A stretch of DNA of 51,391 nt. Source: Sphingomonas sp. Leaf343. GTDB taxonomy: Bacteria; Pseudomonadota; Alphaproteobacteria; Sphingomonadales; Sphingomonadaceae. Shown here one piece after another: positions 43,114 through 51,391 of this stretch; the first letter of the stretch is position 1, and every line of letters starts with the position of its first letter. The stretch is taken from positions 1-51,391 of the forward strand of contig NZ_LMPG01000013.1 of NCBI RefSeq assembly GCF_001423765.1. The letters run 5' to 3'. The translations under genes were made by a program, and so were the position numbers. Under the pieces are notes generated by a model. That model had not been told where the DNA came from and did no database searches. It was given only the letters and a program-made list of their open reading frames with translations.

Positions 43114-43962
43114 TCAATGCTTCACATCGCGCCAGACGTTCTGGTACGCGCCCCAGGCGAGGAAGCAGAAGATCACGATGAAGATCACCGCGGCGAAACC
43201 GGCACCGTGGCGCGATTCCAGCTTCGGCTCCGCGGTCCACGTCAGGAACGCCGACACGTCCTTCGCCATCTGGTCGCGCGTCGCGCGGGTCCCGTCGGTG
43301 TAGGTGACCTGACCGTCCGCGGTGAGCGGCGGCGGCATCGCGATGTTGAGGTTCGCGAAATACGGGTTGTAGTGCAGGCCCGGAGGCGTCTTCGCGCCCG
43401 GGAACTCCTTCACCAGCGCCGCCGGCTGCGGACGGTAACCGTCCGGCCCGATCAGCGAATAGACGTAGTTCGCGCCGTCGTGACGCGCCTTGGCGATGAG
43501 CGACAGGTCTGGCGGCAGCGCGTTGTTGTTCGCGGCGCGGGCGGCGACCTCGTTCGCGAAGGGCGACGGGAAGCGATCCGACGCGACGTTCTTGCGCGTC
43601 GCGGCTTCACCCGTATCCGGATTCACCGACGGCTGCTCGATAACCCACTGACCGGCGACCGCCTTGATCTCGCGCTCCGAATAGCCGATTTCGGCAAGAT
43701 CGCGGAAGGCGACGTATTTCAGCGAATGACAGGCGGCGCAGACTTCCTTGAAAACCTGAAAACCGCGCTGGACCTGACGATCGTCGAACTTGCCGAAGAA
43801 GCCGGCCGACGACAGCTCCGCATCCTTCGGGTGAAGGTGGAAGACGTGTTCAGCCGATTCCGGGGCGGGATCGGTGATCGCGGTCGAGATCGTTCCCCAG
43901 AGGGCGAGGGCGAGCACGAACGTGAACGCCGCGCCGACCAGCATTGCGATGAAGCGAACCAT
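43114..43962 (-). CDS. petC: Cytochrome c1 of the bc1 complex
   Basis: Heme c subunit that passes electrons from the Rieske protein to soluble or membrane cytochrome c. 282 residues: N-terminal leader FIAMLVGAAFTFVLALALWG, heme-binding CAACHS at residues 75-80, the likely axial Met in NLNIAMPPPL, and a C-terminal anchor FAAVIFIVIFCFLAWGAY followed by basic residues. It is third in the operon petA-petB-petC, 18 bases after cytochrome b. The leader might be retained or cleaved; I cannot decide. Confidence 0.95.
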   Translation of the reverse strand: MVRFIAMLVGAAFTFVLALALWGTISTAITDPAPESAEHVFHLHPKDAELSSAGFFGKFDDRQVQRGFQVFKEVCAACHSLKYVAFRDLAEIGYSEREIKAVAGQWVIEQPSVNPDTGEAATRKNVASDRFPSPFANEVAARAANNNALPPDLSLIAKARHDGANYVYSLIGPDGYRPQPAALVKEFPGAKTPPGLHYNPYFANLNIAMPPPLTADGQVTYTDGTRATRDQMAKDVSAFLTWTAEPKLESRHGAGFAAVIFIVIFCFLAWGAYQNVWRDVKH

Positions 43963-43980
43963 GGTGCGTGTCAGTCCTTA

Positions 43981-45267
43981 TCAGTTCGCCAGCGCGGTCT
44001 TGGCCGGGCTCGTGCCTGCGTGCTTCTCCAGCACCGCTTCGGTGATCGAGTTGGGCAGCGGACGGGGCCGCTCCGACGCGGCGACCAGCGGCAGGATCAC
44101 GAGGAAATGCAGGAAGTAATAGGCGCTGCCGATCTGGCCGAGCACCACGTTGCGGGCGTTAGCCTCCGCACCGCCGACATAGCCGAGCAGCAGCACGTCG
44201 AACAGCAGCACGATCAGGAACGCGCGGTACTTCGGGCGATAATTCGCCGAGCGCACCGGCGAACTGTCCAGCCAGGGCAGGAAGAACAGCAGCAGGATCG
44301 ATCCGAACATCGCCAGCACGCCCCACAGCTTCGCCGGCAGGATGAAATCGGCGGTGAAGCTCTTCAGGATCGCGTAGAACGGCAGGAAGTACCATTCGGG
44401 CACGATGTGCGCGGGCGTCGAGAGCGGGTTCGCCTCGATATAATTGTCGGGGTGACCCAGCAGGTTCGGGCTGAAGAAGATCAGCAGCGCGAAGATCAGC
44501 ATGAACACGCCCAGCCCGACCGCGTCCTTCGCGGTGTAATAGGGGTGGAACGGCACGGTGTCCTGCTCGCCCTTCACATCGACGCCGGTCGGGTTGTTCG
44601 AACCCGGAATGTGCAGCGCCCAGATGTGCAGGATGATGACGCCCGCGGTGACGAACGGCAGCAGATAGTGGAGCGAGAAGAAGCGGTTCAGCGCGGCGTT
44701 GTCCGGCGCATAGCCGCCCAGCAGCCAGATGCGGATCGACTCTCCGACCAGCGGTATGGCGGAGAAGAAGCCGGTGATGACCTGCGCGCCCCAGAACGAC
44801 ATCTGGCCCCAAGGAAGGACGTAGCCCATGAACGCCGTCGCCATCATCAGCAGGAAGATGACGACGCCGAGCAGCCACACCATTTCCCGCGGCGCCTTGT
44901 ACGACCCGTAATAGAGGCCGCGCGCGATGTGGATGTAGACGACCAGCAGGAACATCGACGCGCCGTTGGCGTGCGCGTAGCGCAGGAACCAGCCCGCGTT
45001 CACGTCGCGCATGATCCCCTCGACCGAGCCGAAGGCGACCCCGGCGTTGGCGGCATAGTGCATCGCCAGCACGATGCCGGTGATGATCTGGATGCCGAGC
45101 GCCGCGCCCGCGAGCACGCCGAAGTTCCAGAAATAGTTGAGGTTGCGCGGCACCGGATAGCCCGCGCCGACCGCGTTGTAGACCAGACGCGGCACGGGAA
45201 GCTTCTCGTCGAGCCACCGCATCAGCGGCTGCTTCGGCTCGTACTGCTTGGCCCAGGGAAAGCTCAT
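43981..45267 (-). CDS. petB: Cytochrome b of the bc1 complex
   Basis: Quinol-oxidising core subunit with two b hemes. 428 residues with eight or more hydrophobic helices: [40 protein letters not shown] (heme His and Arg), [35 protein letters not shown], and the Qo-site [16 protein letters not shown] with the PEWY motif. It starts 10 bases after petA and is followed by petC. The bacterial fused cytochrome b type (not split b6/IV) is evident. Also named fbcB or cytB. Confidence 0.97.
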   Translation of the reverse strand: MSFPWAKQYEPKQPLMRWLDEKLPVPRLVYNAVGAGYPVPRNLNYFWNFGVLAGAALGIQIITGIVLAMHYAANAGVAFGSVEGIMRDVNAGWFLRYAHANGASMFLLVVYIHIARGLYYGSYKAPREMVWLLGVVIFLLMMATAFMGYVLPWGQMSFWGAQVITGFFSAIPLVGESIRIWLLGGYAPDNAALNRFFSLHYLLPFVTAGVIILHIWALHIPGSNNPTGVDVKGEQDTVPFHPYYTAKDAVGLGVFMLIFALLIFFSPNLLGHPDNYIEANPLSTPAHIVPEWYFLPFYAILKSFTADFILPAKLWGVLAMFGSILLLFFLPWLDSSPVRSANYRPKYRAFLIVLLFDVLLLGYVGGAEANARNVVLGQIGSAYYFLHFLVILPLVAASERPRPLPNSITEAVLEKHAGTSPAKTALAN

Positions 45268-45277
45268 ATCGGCGACC

Positions 45278-45862
45278 TCAACCCACCGTCACGACGGTGT
45301 CGGAATTGAAATTGTACGGCGGCACTTCGAGGTTGCGCGGCGCAGGCCCCTGACGGATGCGCGCGGCGGTGTCGTAGGCCGAACCGTGGCACGGGCAGAA
45401 ATAGCCGCCGAACGGGCCCTTGTTCTCGCCCTCGCCCGCGCCCAGCGGCACACAGCCGAGATGGGTGCAGACGCCCAGCGTGATGAGCCAGTTCTCCTTG
45501 CCGGGCTTGGTCCGCTCGGCCAGGGTCTGCGGATCGCGCAGGCTGTTGACGGGAACCTTGTTCGCCTCGGCGATCTCGGCCGGCGTCAGGTTGCGGACGA
45601 ACAGCGGCTGTTTGCGGAACGACGACTTCACCGCCTGACCGGGTTCGATCTTGGAGATGTCGATCTCCGTCGTCGACTGCGCGAGCACGTCGGCGGACGG
45701 GTTCATCTGATTGACCAAAGGCAAGACGATCGCGACCGCGCCGACGCCCGCGAAGGACACGGCGGCGATGTTGATGAAGTCGCGACGGCGCGGGTCGTGG
45801 ACCTCCTCCTGCAGAAGCGTGGGGTCTTCGCCCGGAGGAAGCCTATCGTCGACAGTCGCCAT
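45278..45862 (-). CDS. petA: Rieske iron-sulfur protein of the bc1 complex
   Basis: The 2Fe-2S subunit of the bc1 complex, moving electrons from quinol to cytochrome c1. 194 residues: a twin-arginine-type opening [20 protein letters not shown] anchors it in the membrane after Tat export; cluster ligands are in [10 protein letters not shown] and CPCHGSAYD. The family-typical [20 protein letters not shown] precedes the cluster domain. First gene of the leftward operon petA-petB-petC; its promoter must lie in 45863-46038, shared with trmL. Confidence 0.96.
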   Translation of the reverse strand: MATVDDRLPPGEDPTLLQEEVHDPRRRDFINIAAVSFAGVGAVAIVLPLVNQMNPSADVLAQSTTEIDISKIEPGQAVKSSFRKQPLFVRNLTPAEIAEANKVPVNSLRDPQTLAERTKPGKENWLITLGVCTHLGCVPLGAGEGENKGPFGGYFCPCHGSAYDTAARIRQGPAPRNLEVPPYNFNSDTVVTVG

Positions 45863-46038
45863 TCACCTGAACCCTTGCTCAGAACCCGTATATCTGACGG
45901 AAAACCGCGCCGTCCGGCTGCGTATCGCCCGCCGGGCCCCATACCGTCCCCACGGCGAGCCCGCGCCCTGTTAGCCGCCGCAGCCGCCATTTGCCAACAG
46001 CATTTTGCCCGGCGAGCCGCGTGGGTTACTGCCAACTG

Positions 46039-46482
46039 ATGCGCCTCGCTCTCCACGAACCCGACATCGCGGGCAATGTCGGCACCCTGATCCGCACCGC
46101 CGCCTGTTTCGGCGTCGGTATCGACCTGATCGAGCCGATGGGCTTTCCGTGGAGCGACCGCGCGCTGGCCCGGTCCGGCATGGACTATGCCCGCGCCGCG
46201 GATGTCGCCCGTCATGAGGACTGGGCGGCGTTCGCGGCGCAGGCGACGGGCCGGATCGTGCTGCTGACGACCAGCGGGGCGGTCGCCCTGCCCGATGCCG
46301 CGTTCCGGCCCGACGACGTGCTGCTGCTGGGATCGGAGGGGGCGGGCGTGCCGGCGCATGTCCACGACCGCGCCGACCTGCGCGTCGCGATCCCGATGCG
46401 GCCGGGCTTCCGGTCGCTCAACGTCGCAGTCGCGGGCGGGATCGTGCTCGCGGAGGCGTTGCGCCAGACCGGCTGGGCCTGA
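46039..46482 (+). CDS. trmL: tRNA (cytidine(34)-2'-O)-methyltransferase
   Basis: SPOUT-class SAM-dependent methyltransferase that 2'-O-methylates the wobble base of leucine tRNAs. 147 residues: MRLALHEPDIAGNVGTLIRT, ACFGVGIDLIEPMGFPWSDR, LLLGSEGAGVPAHV and the knot IPMRPGFRSLNVAVAGGIVL. An in-frame GTG 18 bases upstream is an alternative start, but the ATG gives the family-standard N-terminus. Transcribed away from the bc1 operon toward hemF. Confidence 0.9.
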   Translation: MRLALHEPDIAGNVGTLIRTAACFGVGIDLIEPMGFPWSDRALARSGMDYARAADVARHEDWAAFAAQATGRIVLLTTSGAVALPDAAFRPDDVLLLGSEGAGVPAHVHDRADLRVAIPMRPGFRSLNVAVAGGIVLAEALRQTGWA

Positions 46483-46539
46483 AGGGTTGGACGATTTGAC
46501 CGCTCCCGCCCGGCCGCCGCTTTTGCTAGCGAGCGCGCC

Positions 46540-47382
46540 ATGCTGACGCTCGACACCGACCAACAGACCGCCCGCGCGTGGTTCGAATCGCTCAGGACCC
46601 GCATCTGCACCGCGTTCGAGGCGATCGAGCGCGATGCCGGATCGGACGCGGCGTTCGAGTATATCGCGTGGGACCGCATCGATCCGTCCGGCGGGCCCGG
46701 CGGCGGCGGCGTGCGCGGCGTGATGAAGGGGCGCGTGTTCGAGAAGGTGGGCGTCAACGTCTCCACCGTCGGCGGCACGCTGGAGGGGGATTTCGCGCGA
46801 TCGATCAACGGCGCGGCGGACGACCCGCGCTTTTTCGCGACCGGCATCAGCCTCGTCGCGCACATGGCCAATCCGCGCGTGCCGGCGGTGCACATGAACT
46901 GCCGCTTTCTCGCGACGACGAAGCGGTGGTTCGGCGGCGGTGCGGACCTGAACCCGCCGCTGCCGGTCGGGGAGGATACAGAGGATTTCCACACGACGCT
47001 GAAGGCCGCGTGCGACGCGCATGACGTCGATTACTATCCGCGCTTCAAGCAATGGGCGGACGAGTATTTCTGGCTGCCCCACCGCAAGGTCCATCGTGGC
47101 GTCGGCGGCATCTTCTTCGATCATCTGGAGAATGGCTTCGAACGCGATTTCGCGTTCGTGCGCGACGTGGGCGAAGCGTTCCTCGATGCCTATCCGCGCA
47201 TCGTCCGCCGCCGCATGAACGACGGCTTCACCGACGCCGACATCGCGGCGATGCGGGCGTGGCGGGGACGGTATGCCGAGTTCAACCTCGTCTACGATCG
47301 CGGCACGCTGTTCGGCCTGAAGACCGGCGGTAATATCGATGCCATCCTGATGAGCCTGCCGCCGCTGGCCACATGGGAGTAG
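46540..47382 (+). CDS. hemF: Aerobic coproporphyrinogen-III oxidase
   Basis: Oxygen-dependent conversion of coproporphyrinogen III to protoporphyrinogen IX in heme synthesis. 280 residues: FEKVGVNVSTVGGTLEGDFA, PAVHMNCRFLATTKRWFGGG, GADLNPPLPVGEDTEDFH, RKVHRGVGGIFFDHLEN, and the C-terminal TPGNIDAILMSLPP-like KTGGNIDAILMSLPPLATW. Heme demand of the nearby bc1 complex is a plausible link, though they are on different strands. The GNAT gene follows after 4 bases. Confidence 0.96.
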   Translation: MLTLDTDQQTARAWFESLRTRICTAFEAIERDAGSDAAFEYIAWDRIDPSGGPGGGGVRGVMKGRVFEKVGVNVSTVGGTLEGDFARSINGAADDPRFFATGISLVAHMANPRVPAVHMNCRFLATTKRWFGGGADLNPPLPVGEDTEDFHTTLKAACDAHDVDYYPRFKQWADEYFWLPHRKVHRGVGGIFFDHLENGFERDFAFVRDVGEAFLDAYPRIVRRRMNDGFTDADIAAMRAWRGRYAEFNLVYDRGTLFGLKTGGNIDAILMSLPPLATWE

Positions 47383-47386
47383 GGGC

Positions 47387-47977
47387 ATGGCGCTGATTCC
47401 GGTGCCGGACGATCGACTGGCGACGATCGTCACCACATTGGAGATGACACGCCGGCCGCCGCTCCGCCCCCTGCCCGCCTCTCCCTTTCGGCTGGTGGCA
47501 TGGCCGACACCCGCGCCCGACCGGTATCGCGCGTTGTTCCGCCGCGTCGGCGCGCCGTGGCTGTGGTTCTCGCGGCTGGCGATGGACGACGGCGCACTGA
47601 CCGCGATCGTCCATGATCCGGGGATATCGGTCTTCGCCGTCACCGACCGGGCGGGGGTCGAGGTCGGGATGCTGGAGCTGGACCATCGCAGCGCCGGCGC
47701 GTGCGAGCTGGGCTATGTCGGCCTCGTCCCGGAACTGGCGGGCAAGGGGCATGGCGACTGGTTGATGGCGGAGGCGCTGGCGCGGGCATGGCGACCGGGC
47801 GTCGCGCGGGTGTGGGTGCATACCTGCACGCTGGACCATCCCGCGGCGCTCGGCTTCTATCGCCGCCACGGCTTCGTCGCGACCGGTCGCACGGTCGAGA
47901 CGAAGCCGACCCGCGCGTGTCGGGCATCCTGCCGCGCGATGCCGCGCCGCAGATCCCGTTGCTCGCCTGACGCCTAG
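47387..47977 (+). CDS. GNAT acetyltransferase with a frameshifted C-terminus
   Basis: A GNAT-fold acetyl-CoA-dependent acetyltransferase. The core is intact: FAVTDRAGVEVGMLELDHRS, ELGYVGLVPELAGKGHGDWL (acetyl-CoA loop), ARVWVHTCTLDHPAALGFYR and RRHGFVATGRTVET. After this the frame turns into an Arg-rich tail ending at 47977. The neighbouring frame carries the family-like ADPRVSGILPRDAAPQIPLL and stops at 47970, so a one-base loss near 47900-47912 seems likely. Either a sequencing error or a real mutation replaced the last 23 residues. It starts 4 bases after hemF. Confidence 0.75.
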   Translation: MALIPVPDDRLATIVTTLEMTRRPPLRPLPASPFRLVAWPTPAPDRYRALFRRVGAPWLWFSRLAMDDGALTAIVHDPGISVFAVTDRAGVEVGMLELDHRSAGACELGYVGLVPELAGKGHGDWLMAEALARAWRPGVARVWVHTCTLDHPAALGFYRRHGFVATGRTVETKPTRACRASCRAMPRRRSRCSPDA

Positions 47978-48765
47978 TTCCGACTGTCGCGCGCGGCGAC
48001 GTAGAGCTGCGCCGTGAAGGCCGCCGCGACGACGCTGAACGCCGTCGTGACGATCGACGCGATCAGGCTGGCGACGAAGGTGATGGTCGGGAGCGACCCA
48101 GCACCGAGCAGCAAGCGCAGCACCAGCCCGACCACCACCTGCACCGCGCCGGCGCACACCAGCAGCAGGATCACGAACAGCAGCATCACGCCGATGATCC
48201 GCCACGTCGCCCCCTGCGTCAGCCGCACCGACCGCATGATCGCGCCCAGACCCAGCCGCTCCCGCAGGATCACCGCGTTCAGCAACAGCAATCGCGCGCC
48301 GAGCCAGAAGGCCGCGGCGAAGAACAGCAGGAAATAGATCGTCAGGAAGCTGCGCAGCCCCGCCGGGATCGTCGTCGGATCGATCGTGCCGGTCGAATAG
48401 TCGACGCCGCTCTGCGCGAGCGCGACGACCGCCGGAATGAACAACAGGGTGAAGGCCAGCCCCAGCAGCACGACGACGCCCAGCGCGACGCCCAGCCGCG
48501 ACAGCGCCAGTCGGCTGGCCTCCGCGCGATCGGTGGCGGGATCGGTCGCGACCGCCAGCATCGCCAGCTGCGCCCATACCGTCGCGACCAGCGCCAGCAG
48601 CCCGATCAGCGCGTACAGGCCGGACGACGTCGGAGCGGCGAGGCCGATCACGTCGCGCAGGACCGACGGCAACAGGATGCCGACCCCGGCGATCGACGCC
48701 AGGATGCTCGACCGACCGCGCAGCACGTCGACCGTGCGATCCCAGACATTGCCCATGCTGACCAT
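47974..48765 (-). CDS. Polytopic membrane protein
   Basis: A 263-residue inner-membrane protein with about six hydrophobic helices: GLYALIGLLALVATVWAQLA, VALGVVVLLGLAFTLLFIPA, FLTIYFLLFFAAAFWLGARL, IIGVMLLFVILLLVCAGAVQ and a C-terminal IVTTAFSVVAAAFTAQLYVA. The arrangement and the RLGLGAIMRSVRLTQGATWR stretch resemble the membrane domains of glycerophosphodiester phosphodiesterase-like proteins, but there is no catalytic domain. The two in-frame starts at 48765 and 48756 are both possible; the first has GGAG upstream. Its stop overlaps the end of the GNAT gene. Confidence 0.75.
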   Translation of the reverse strand: MVSMGNVWDRTVDVLRGRSSILASIAGVGILLPSVLRDVIGLAAPTSSGLYALIGLLALVATVWAQLAMLAVATDPATDRAEASRLALSRLGVALGVVVLLGLAFTLLFIPAVVALAQSGVDYSTGTIDPTTIPAGLRSFLTIYFLLFFAAAFWLGARLLLLNAVILRERLGLGAIMRSVRLTQGATWRIIGVMLLFVILLLVCAGAVQVVVGLVLRLLLGAGSLPTITFVASLIASIVTTAFSVVAAAFTAQLYVAARDSRN

Positions 48766-48834
48766 GTCGCGCGTAACTCCGTTGCCCCGTATTCCGATCC
48801 GCATAGCGAAGGCGGGGCATAGCCGCCAGCTTGC

Positions 48835-48912
48835 ACCGGCCATCTGCCTGCGCCGGCCACCTGCCTGCGCCGGCCATCTGCCTGCGTTGGGCCACCCGCT
48901 TGCACCGGGCCG
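48835..48912. repeat. 17-bp tandem repeat upstream of lipB
   Basis: Units ACCGGCCATCTGCCTGC (48835-48851), GCCGGCCACCTGCCTGC (48852-48868), GCCGGCCATCTGCCTGC (48869-48885), then an 18-base diverged copy to 48903 and a partial one. It fills the region between the divergent membrane-protein and lipB starts, so copy-number changes could alter promoter spacing. Confidence 0.8.
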
Positions 48913-48936
48913 CGCGCCGCGCCAGATGCAGCGGCG

Positions 48937-49605
48937 ATGTCGAACGATCTTCCCGCGCCGGAATGGCGGCACAGCACCGGCCTGATCCCCTATTCCGACG
49001 CGCTGGCGGAGATGGAGGCGCGCGCCGCCGCCGTCGCGACCGGGACGGCGAACGAGCTGGTGTGGCTGCTGGAACATGCGCCGGTCTATACCGCCGGCAC
49101 CAGCGCGGTGGCGGGCGACCTGATCGACGCGCGGTTCCCCGTGGTGCCGACGGGGCGCGGCGGCAAATACACCTATCACGGCCCCGGCCAGCGGGTCGGC
49201 TATCTGGTGCTGGACCTGAACAAGCGGGGCCGCGACGTGCGGTGCTTCGTGCATGCGCTGGAGGGATGGGTGATCGCCGCGCTGGGCGAGATCGGAGTGG
49301 AGGCGTTCCGGGCGGAGGGGCGCGTCGGAATCTGGACGATCGACCGCGACGGACGGGAGGCGAAGATCGGCGCGATCGGCGTCCGGGTGAAACGCTGGGT
49401 GACGCTTCACGGCTTCTCGGTGAACGTCTCGCCGGACCTGACGCACTTCGGCGGGATCGTGCCGTGCGGCCTGCCGGACTATCCGGTCACCAGTCTGGCG
49501 GCGCTGGGATGCGCTATCCCCTTGGAAACCTTTGATGCCGCACTGGCGTTGACCGCGTCAGGGTTTCTCGAAACTCTTTCTTGCGCCACGGAAATCGTGG
49601 CTTGA
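48937..49605 (+). CDS. lipB: Octanoyl-(acyl carrier protein) transferase
   Basis: Transfers octanoate from ACP to lipoyl domains of 2-oxoacid dehydrogenases, first step of lipoate attachment. 222 residues: [20 protein letters not shown] (family signature), [20 protein letters not shown] with the catalytic Lys, and [17 protein letters not shown] with the catalytic Cys thioester. Both catalytic residues are present. It has its own start just after the tandem repeat; lipA is not in the window. Confidence 0.95.
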   Translation: MSNDLPAPEWRHSTGLIPYSDALAEMEARAAAVATGTANELVWLLEHAPVYTAGTSAVAGDLIDARFPVVPTGRGGKYTYHGPGQRVGYLVLDLNKRGRDVRCFVHALEGWVIAALGEIGVEAFRAEGRVGIWTIDRDGREAKIGAIGVRVKRWVTLHGFSVNVSPDLTHFGGIVPCGLPDYPVTSLAALGCAIPLETFDAALALTASGFLETLSCATEIVA

Positions 49606-49630
49606 GAGCGCGGTGATATCCAGTTAATGT
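49602..49630 (+). promoter_or_regulatory. Possible promoter of the Met-rich lipoprotein
   Basis: TTGAGA and TAATGT with a 17-base spacer, overlapping the lipB stop. A start near 49637 would leave a leader of about 58 bases. The -10 match is moderate. Confidence 0.35.
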
Positions 49631-49694
49631 CTACGTCGATTTGGGTCTTAACGGCAATAGGCCAAACCAAATCCTCTATCTAGGGAGCTTCCAA

Positions 49695-49958
49695 ATGCGT
49701 GCAATCCTCTCCAAGGTCCTGACCGGCTCGATGATCGCCGGCGCCGCGCTCGCGGTTGCGGCTTGCGGTCCGAAGACCGAGACCACCGACAACACGATGG
49801 TCACCGACATGAATGCCACCGAGGGCATGGACACCATGACCGACAACATGACCGCCGTCGACGGCGCGTCGAACGGTGGCATGATGGCCAACGACACGAT
49901 GATGGCGAACGACACGATGATGTCGAACGACGGCATGATGTCGAACAACATGATGTAA
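49695..49958 (+). CDS. Met/Asp/Asn-rich mini-lipoprotein
   Basis: An 87-residue exported lipoprotein: leader ILSKVLTGSMIAGAALAVAA with lipobox AAC, then a low-complexity mature part of about 60 residues made almost only of Met, Asp, Asn, Thr, Ser, Gly and Ala. The end repeats the block NDTMMANDTMMSNDGMMSN, encoded by near-identical 18-base units. Regular Met pairs are known in proteins that bind Cu(I), but no such function is proven. AGGGAG precedes the start and a strong terminator follows, so it is monocistronic and possibly highly expressed. Confidence 0.75.
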   Translation: MRAILSKVLTGSMIAGAALAVAACGPKTETTDNTMVTDMNATEGMDTMTDNMTAVDGASNGGMMANDTMMANDTMMSNDGMMSNNMM

Positions 49959-49985
49959 TTTCCCGTTCGGGATTACATGATGCGA

Positions 49986-50017
49986 GGGGCCGACCGGGCG
50001 ACCGGGCGGCCCTTTTT
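49986..50017 (+). terminator. Intrinsic terminator of the mini-lipoprotein
   Basis: GGGGCCG at 49986-49992 pairs with CGGCCC at 50007-50012 and is followed by TTTTT at 50013-50017. A textbook terminator. Confidence 0.85.
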
Positions 50018-50183
50018 CGTTGCCGGCAGCGTTCGCGAGGATCGTTCCGCCTGCGACCGGCGGTTCGTCGCGCGCATGACTCGTCCGGTCGCCGGTCATG
50101 GTGAATAGCGGATGCGCAATCCGCGGAAATGCGGTAGATTCCACCACATAATGCTTCTGTGGGAGCCTTCTGGGGTGACGAAT

Positions 50184-50936
50184 ATGATGGGGGCGGTCCG
50201 GATCGCAGTTTTGGCGATCGCGACGACGGGTGGACTGGTGGCGACACCGGCATCGGCGCAGTTCTTCCTGCGCAGTTTTCAATATGCGGGCGACGCGGTG
50301 CGCGGCGACGAGCCGGGCATGGTCCAGCCGCTGCCGGGTGCGACGGCGGACGAGACGCAGGCGGCGCTGGTGTGGACGATGCGGTCGGCGCTGAACGTCG
50401 CCGCGTTGCAGTGCCAGTTCGAACCGACGCTGCTGACGGTCGGCAATTACAACGCCATCCTGACCGACCACAAGGAAGAGCTGGCCAAGTCCTGGACCAC
50501 GCTGACCAAGTATTTCGCCCGCACGAACAAGGCGCCGCGCGCGGCGCAGGGTGCGCTCGACCAGTTCGGCACGCGGACCTATTCCAGCTTCGCGACCGTC
50601 GCGTCGCAATACGGGTTCTGCCGGACCGCCAATTCGATCGGGCGGGACGCGCTGTTCAGCCCGCGTGGCGGCCTGTCGTCGCTGGCGCAGACGCGGATGA
50701 AGGAACTGCGCAACAGCCTGATCCCCTATGGCGAGCAGCATTTCCCGCGCTCGATCGGGTTCGACCGCGCGACGACGCCGCGGCTCGATGCGCTGTGCTG
50801 GGACAAGAAGGCGCGGTGGCAGGACAAGAAGTGCGGGCCGCTGACGTGGCCGATGGCCGCGACGACGGTCGCGGCGGCGCCCGCGCCCGCCCCGGTCATG
50901 GCGCAGCCCGCGCCGGTGGTGTCCGCCTCGCGCTGA
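50184..50936 (+). CDS. Exported hypothetical protein
   Basis: A 250-residue secreted protein: signal peptide VRIAVLAIATTGGLVATPAS, then MRSALNVAALQCQFEPTLLT, NYNAILTDHKEELAKSWTTL, and VASQYGFCRTANSIGRDALF. Paired Cys residues (two mid-protein and two near the C-terminus in LCWDKKARWQDKKCGPLTWP) suggest disulfides in the periplasm. The C-terminal 30 residues are Ala/Pro-rich and probably disordered. I regard it as a sphingomonad-type conserved hypothetical. The ATG at 50184 follows a GGGG motif; the earlier frame lacks a leader. Confidence 0.75.
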   Translation: MMGAVRIAVLAIATTGGLVATPASAQFFLRSFQYAGDAVRGDEPGMVQPLPGATADETQAALVWTMRSALNVAALQCQFEPTLLTVGNYNAILTDHKEELAKSWTTLTKYFARTNKAPRAAQGALDQFGTRTYSSFATVASQYGFCRTANSIGRDALFSPRGGLSSLAQTRMKELRNSLIPYGEQHFPRSIGFDRATTPRLDALCWDKKARWQDKKCGPLTWPMAATTVAAAPAPAPVMAQPAPVVSASR

Positions 50937-50969
50937 ACGTCGCGTATCGCCGGGACCGGGTGGGATCGG

Positions 50970-50994
50970 GGCCGCAGGCAGCTTGCTTGCGGCC
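50970..50994. terminator. Hairpin between the exported protein and queE
   Basis: GGCCGCA at 50970-50976 pairs with TGCGGCC at 50988-50994, with further partial pairing inside the 11-base loop. It lies between two convergent genes. There is no T-tract, so terminator function is moderate in certainty. Confidence 0.5.
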
Positions 50995-51034
50995 ACCCCC
51001 GTTCACCCCCGACAGGCGGATGTGCCCGGACGGT

Positions 51035-51391
51035 TCAGCGCAATCCCAGATACTTGTGCGTCTGAAGCGATAGCCGCCAGCGCGGGCGCTGCATCGCCAG
51101 TGCCACGCACGCCTCGCGGTTCGCATCCGCCTGTGGATCGTCCAGCGGCTGCACCAGATGATGCGCGAAGTCCCACGCCTCCATCGCGACCGGGTCGCTT
51201 CCCGCCTGCGGCCAGACCAGCTTCAGTTCGTCGCCCGATCGCTGCACGACGTCGCTGCCCGCCTTCGGGCTGATGCAGATCCAGTCGATGCCGGGGTGGA
51301 CCGGCAAGGTGCCGTTGCTCTCGATCGCGATCCGGAAGCCCGCCGCGTGCAAGGCCTCGACCAGCGCATCGTCGATCTGGAGCATCGGCTC
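51035..51391 (-). CDS. queE: 7-carboxy-7-deazaguanine synthase, C-terminal part
   Basis: Radical-SAM enzyme of queuosine biosynthesis that converts 6-carboxy-tetrahydropterin to 7-carboxy-7-deazaguanine. The visible 118 codons run off the window edge; they read EPMLQIDDALVEALHAAGFR, then FRIAIESNGTLPVHPGIDWI, CISPKAGSDV, ELKLVWPQAG and the terminal RWRLSLQTHKYLGLR, all typical of QueE. The Fe-S CxxxCxxC motif would lie outside. The Met near the edge is internal, not the start. Confidence 0.92.
   Translation of the reverse strand, partial: EPMLQIDDALVEALHAAGFRIAIESNGTLPVHPGIDWICISPKAGSDVVQRSGDELKLVWPQAGSDPVAMEAWDFAHHLVQPLDDPQADANREACVALAMQRPRWRLSLQTHKYLGLR

Noticed and set aside
42505..45309. 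A 934-codon plus-strand open frame across apt and the bc1 genes
   Set aside because: Antisense shadow of apt, cytochrome c1 and cytochrome b, with Arg/Glu/His-rich composition.
45703..47643. A 646-codon minus-strand open frame over trmL and hemF
   Set aside because: Antisense to confident genes and without recognisable domains.

Overview
The window is GC-rich, densely packed chromosomal DNA from an alphaproteobacterium, most likely a sphingomonad (Sphingomonas or a close relative). The pointers are two exported proteins with PEPxxWA-CTERM tails, a large TonB-dependent receptor, an APS-type sulfate assimilation cluster with DUF2849 and DUF934 genes, small proteins I associate with sphingomonads, and a GGAAC-N16-CGTT general-stress promoter. 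No phage, insertion sequence or CRISPR array was seen. The genus is inferred from gene content only.

Layout. 1-1075: an accessory-looking end with an unrecognised gene pair, the second apparently frameshifted. 1076-5902: glycerol module, with glpK and glpF leftward, glpD and glpR rightward, and a shared control region full of TTTCG/CGAA palindromes. 5969-9963: a PEPxxWA-CTERM protein, an AIM24 protein overlapping a polytopic glycosyltransferase-like protein, and a lipoprotein. 10020-11996: parE. 12248-19470: sulfate/siroheme cluster (cobA, DUF2849, cysI, DUF934, cysH) interrupted by an oppositely oriented TonB-dependent receptor gene. 19594-21535: an outer-membrane barrel protein divergent from a LuxR-type regulator. 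21676-25243: a small protein, dnaB, UPF0262, a GH25-like protein and cytidine deaminase. 25442-27054: a probable polymorphic toxin and its overlapping immunity gene. 27103-30222: lepA, a CsgG/SH3 protein and tRNA-Pro(CGG).

30283-34514 holds a complete set of homologues of E. coli yjfI-J-K-L-M-C, arranged as two divergent three-gene operons: a DUF2170 protein, a PspA/IM30 protein and an ATP-grasp ligase on one side, and DUF2491, DUF350 and DUF1190 proteins on the other. It looks like a membrane-associated stress or peptide-modification system of unknown chemistry. 34573-42300 carries a second PEPxxWA-CTERM protein, small genes around a Fur-like box, a TIGR02466 dioxygenase-like gene, DUF2254, ychF, a HAD phosphatase, a MaoC hydratase, a stress-promoter lipoprotein and a ChaN/EreA-like protein. 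42502-51391 is mostly housekeeping: apt, the cytochrome bc1 operon (Rieske, cytochrome b, cytochrome c1), trmL, hemF, a GNAT gene with a C-terminal frameshift, a membrane protein, lipB, a Met-rich mini-lipoprotein, an exported hypothetical, and the 3' part of queE at the edge.

The strongest candidates for undescribed biology are the toxin/immunity pair at 25442-27054 and the divergent yjf cluster. All family names come from recognising motifs by eye; no database search was possible.
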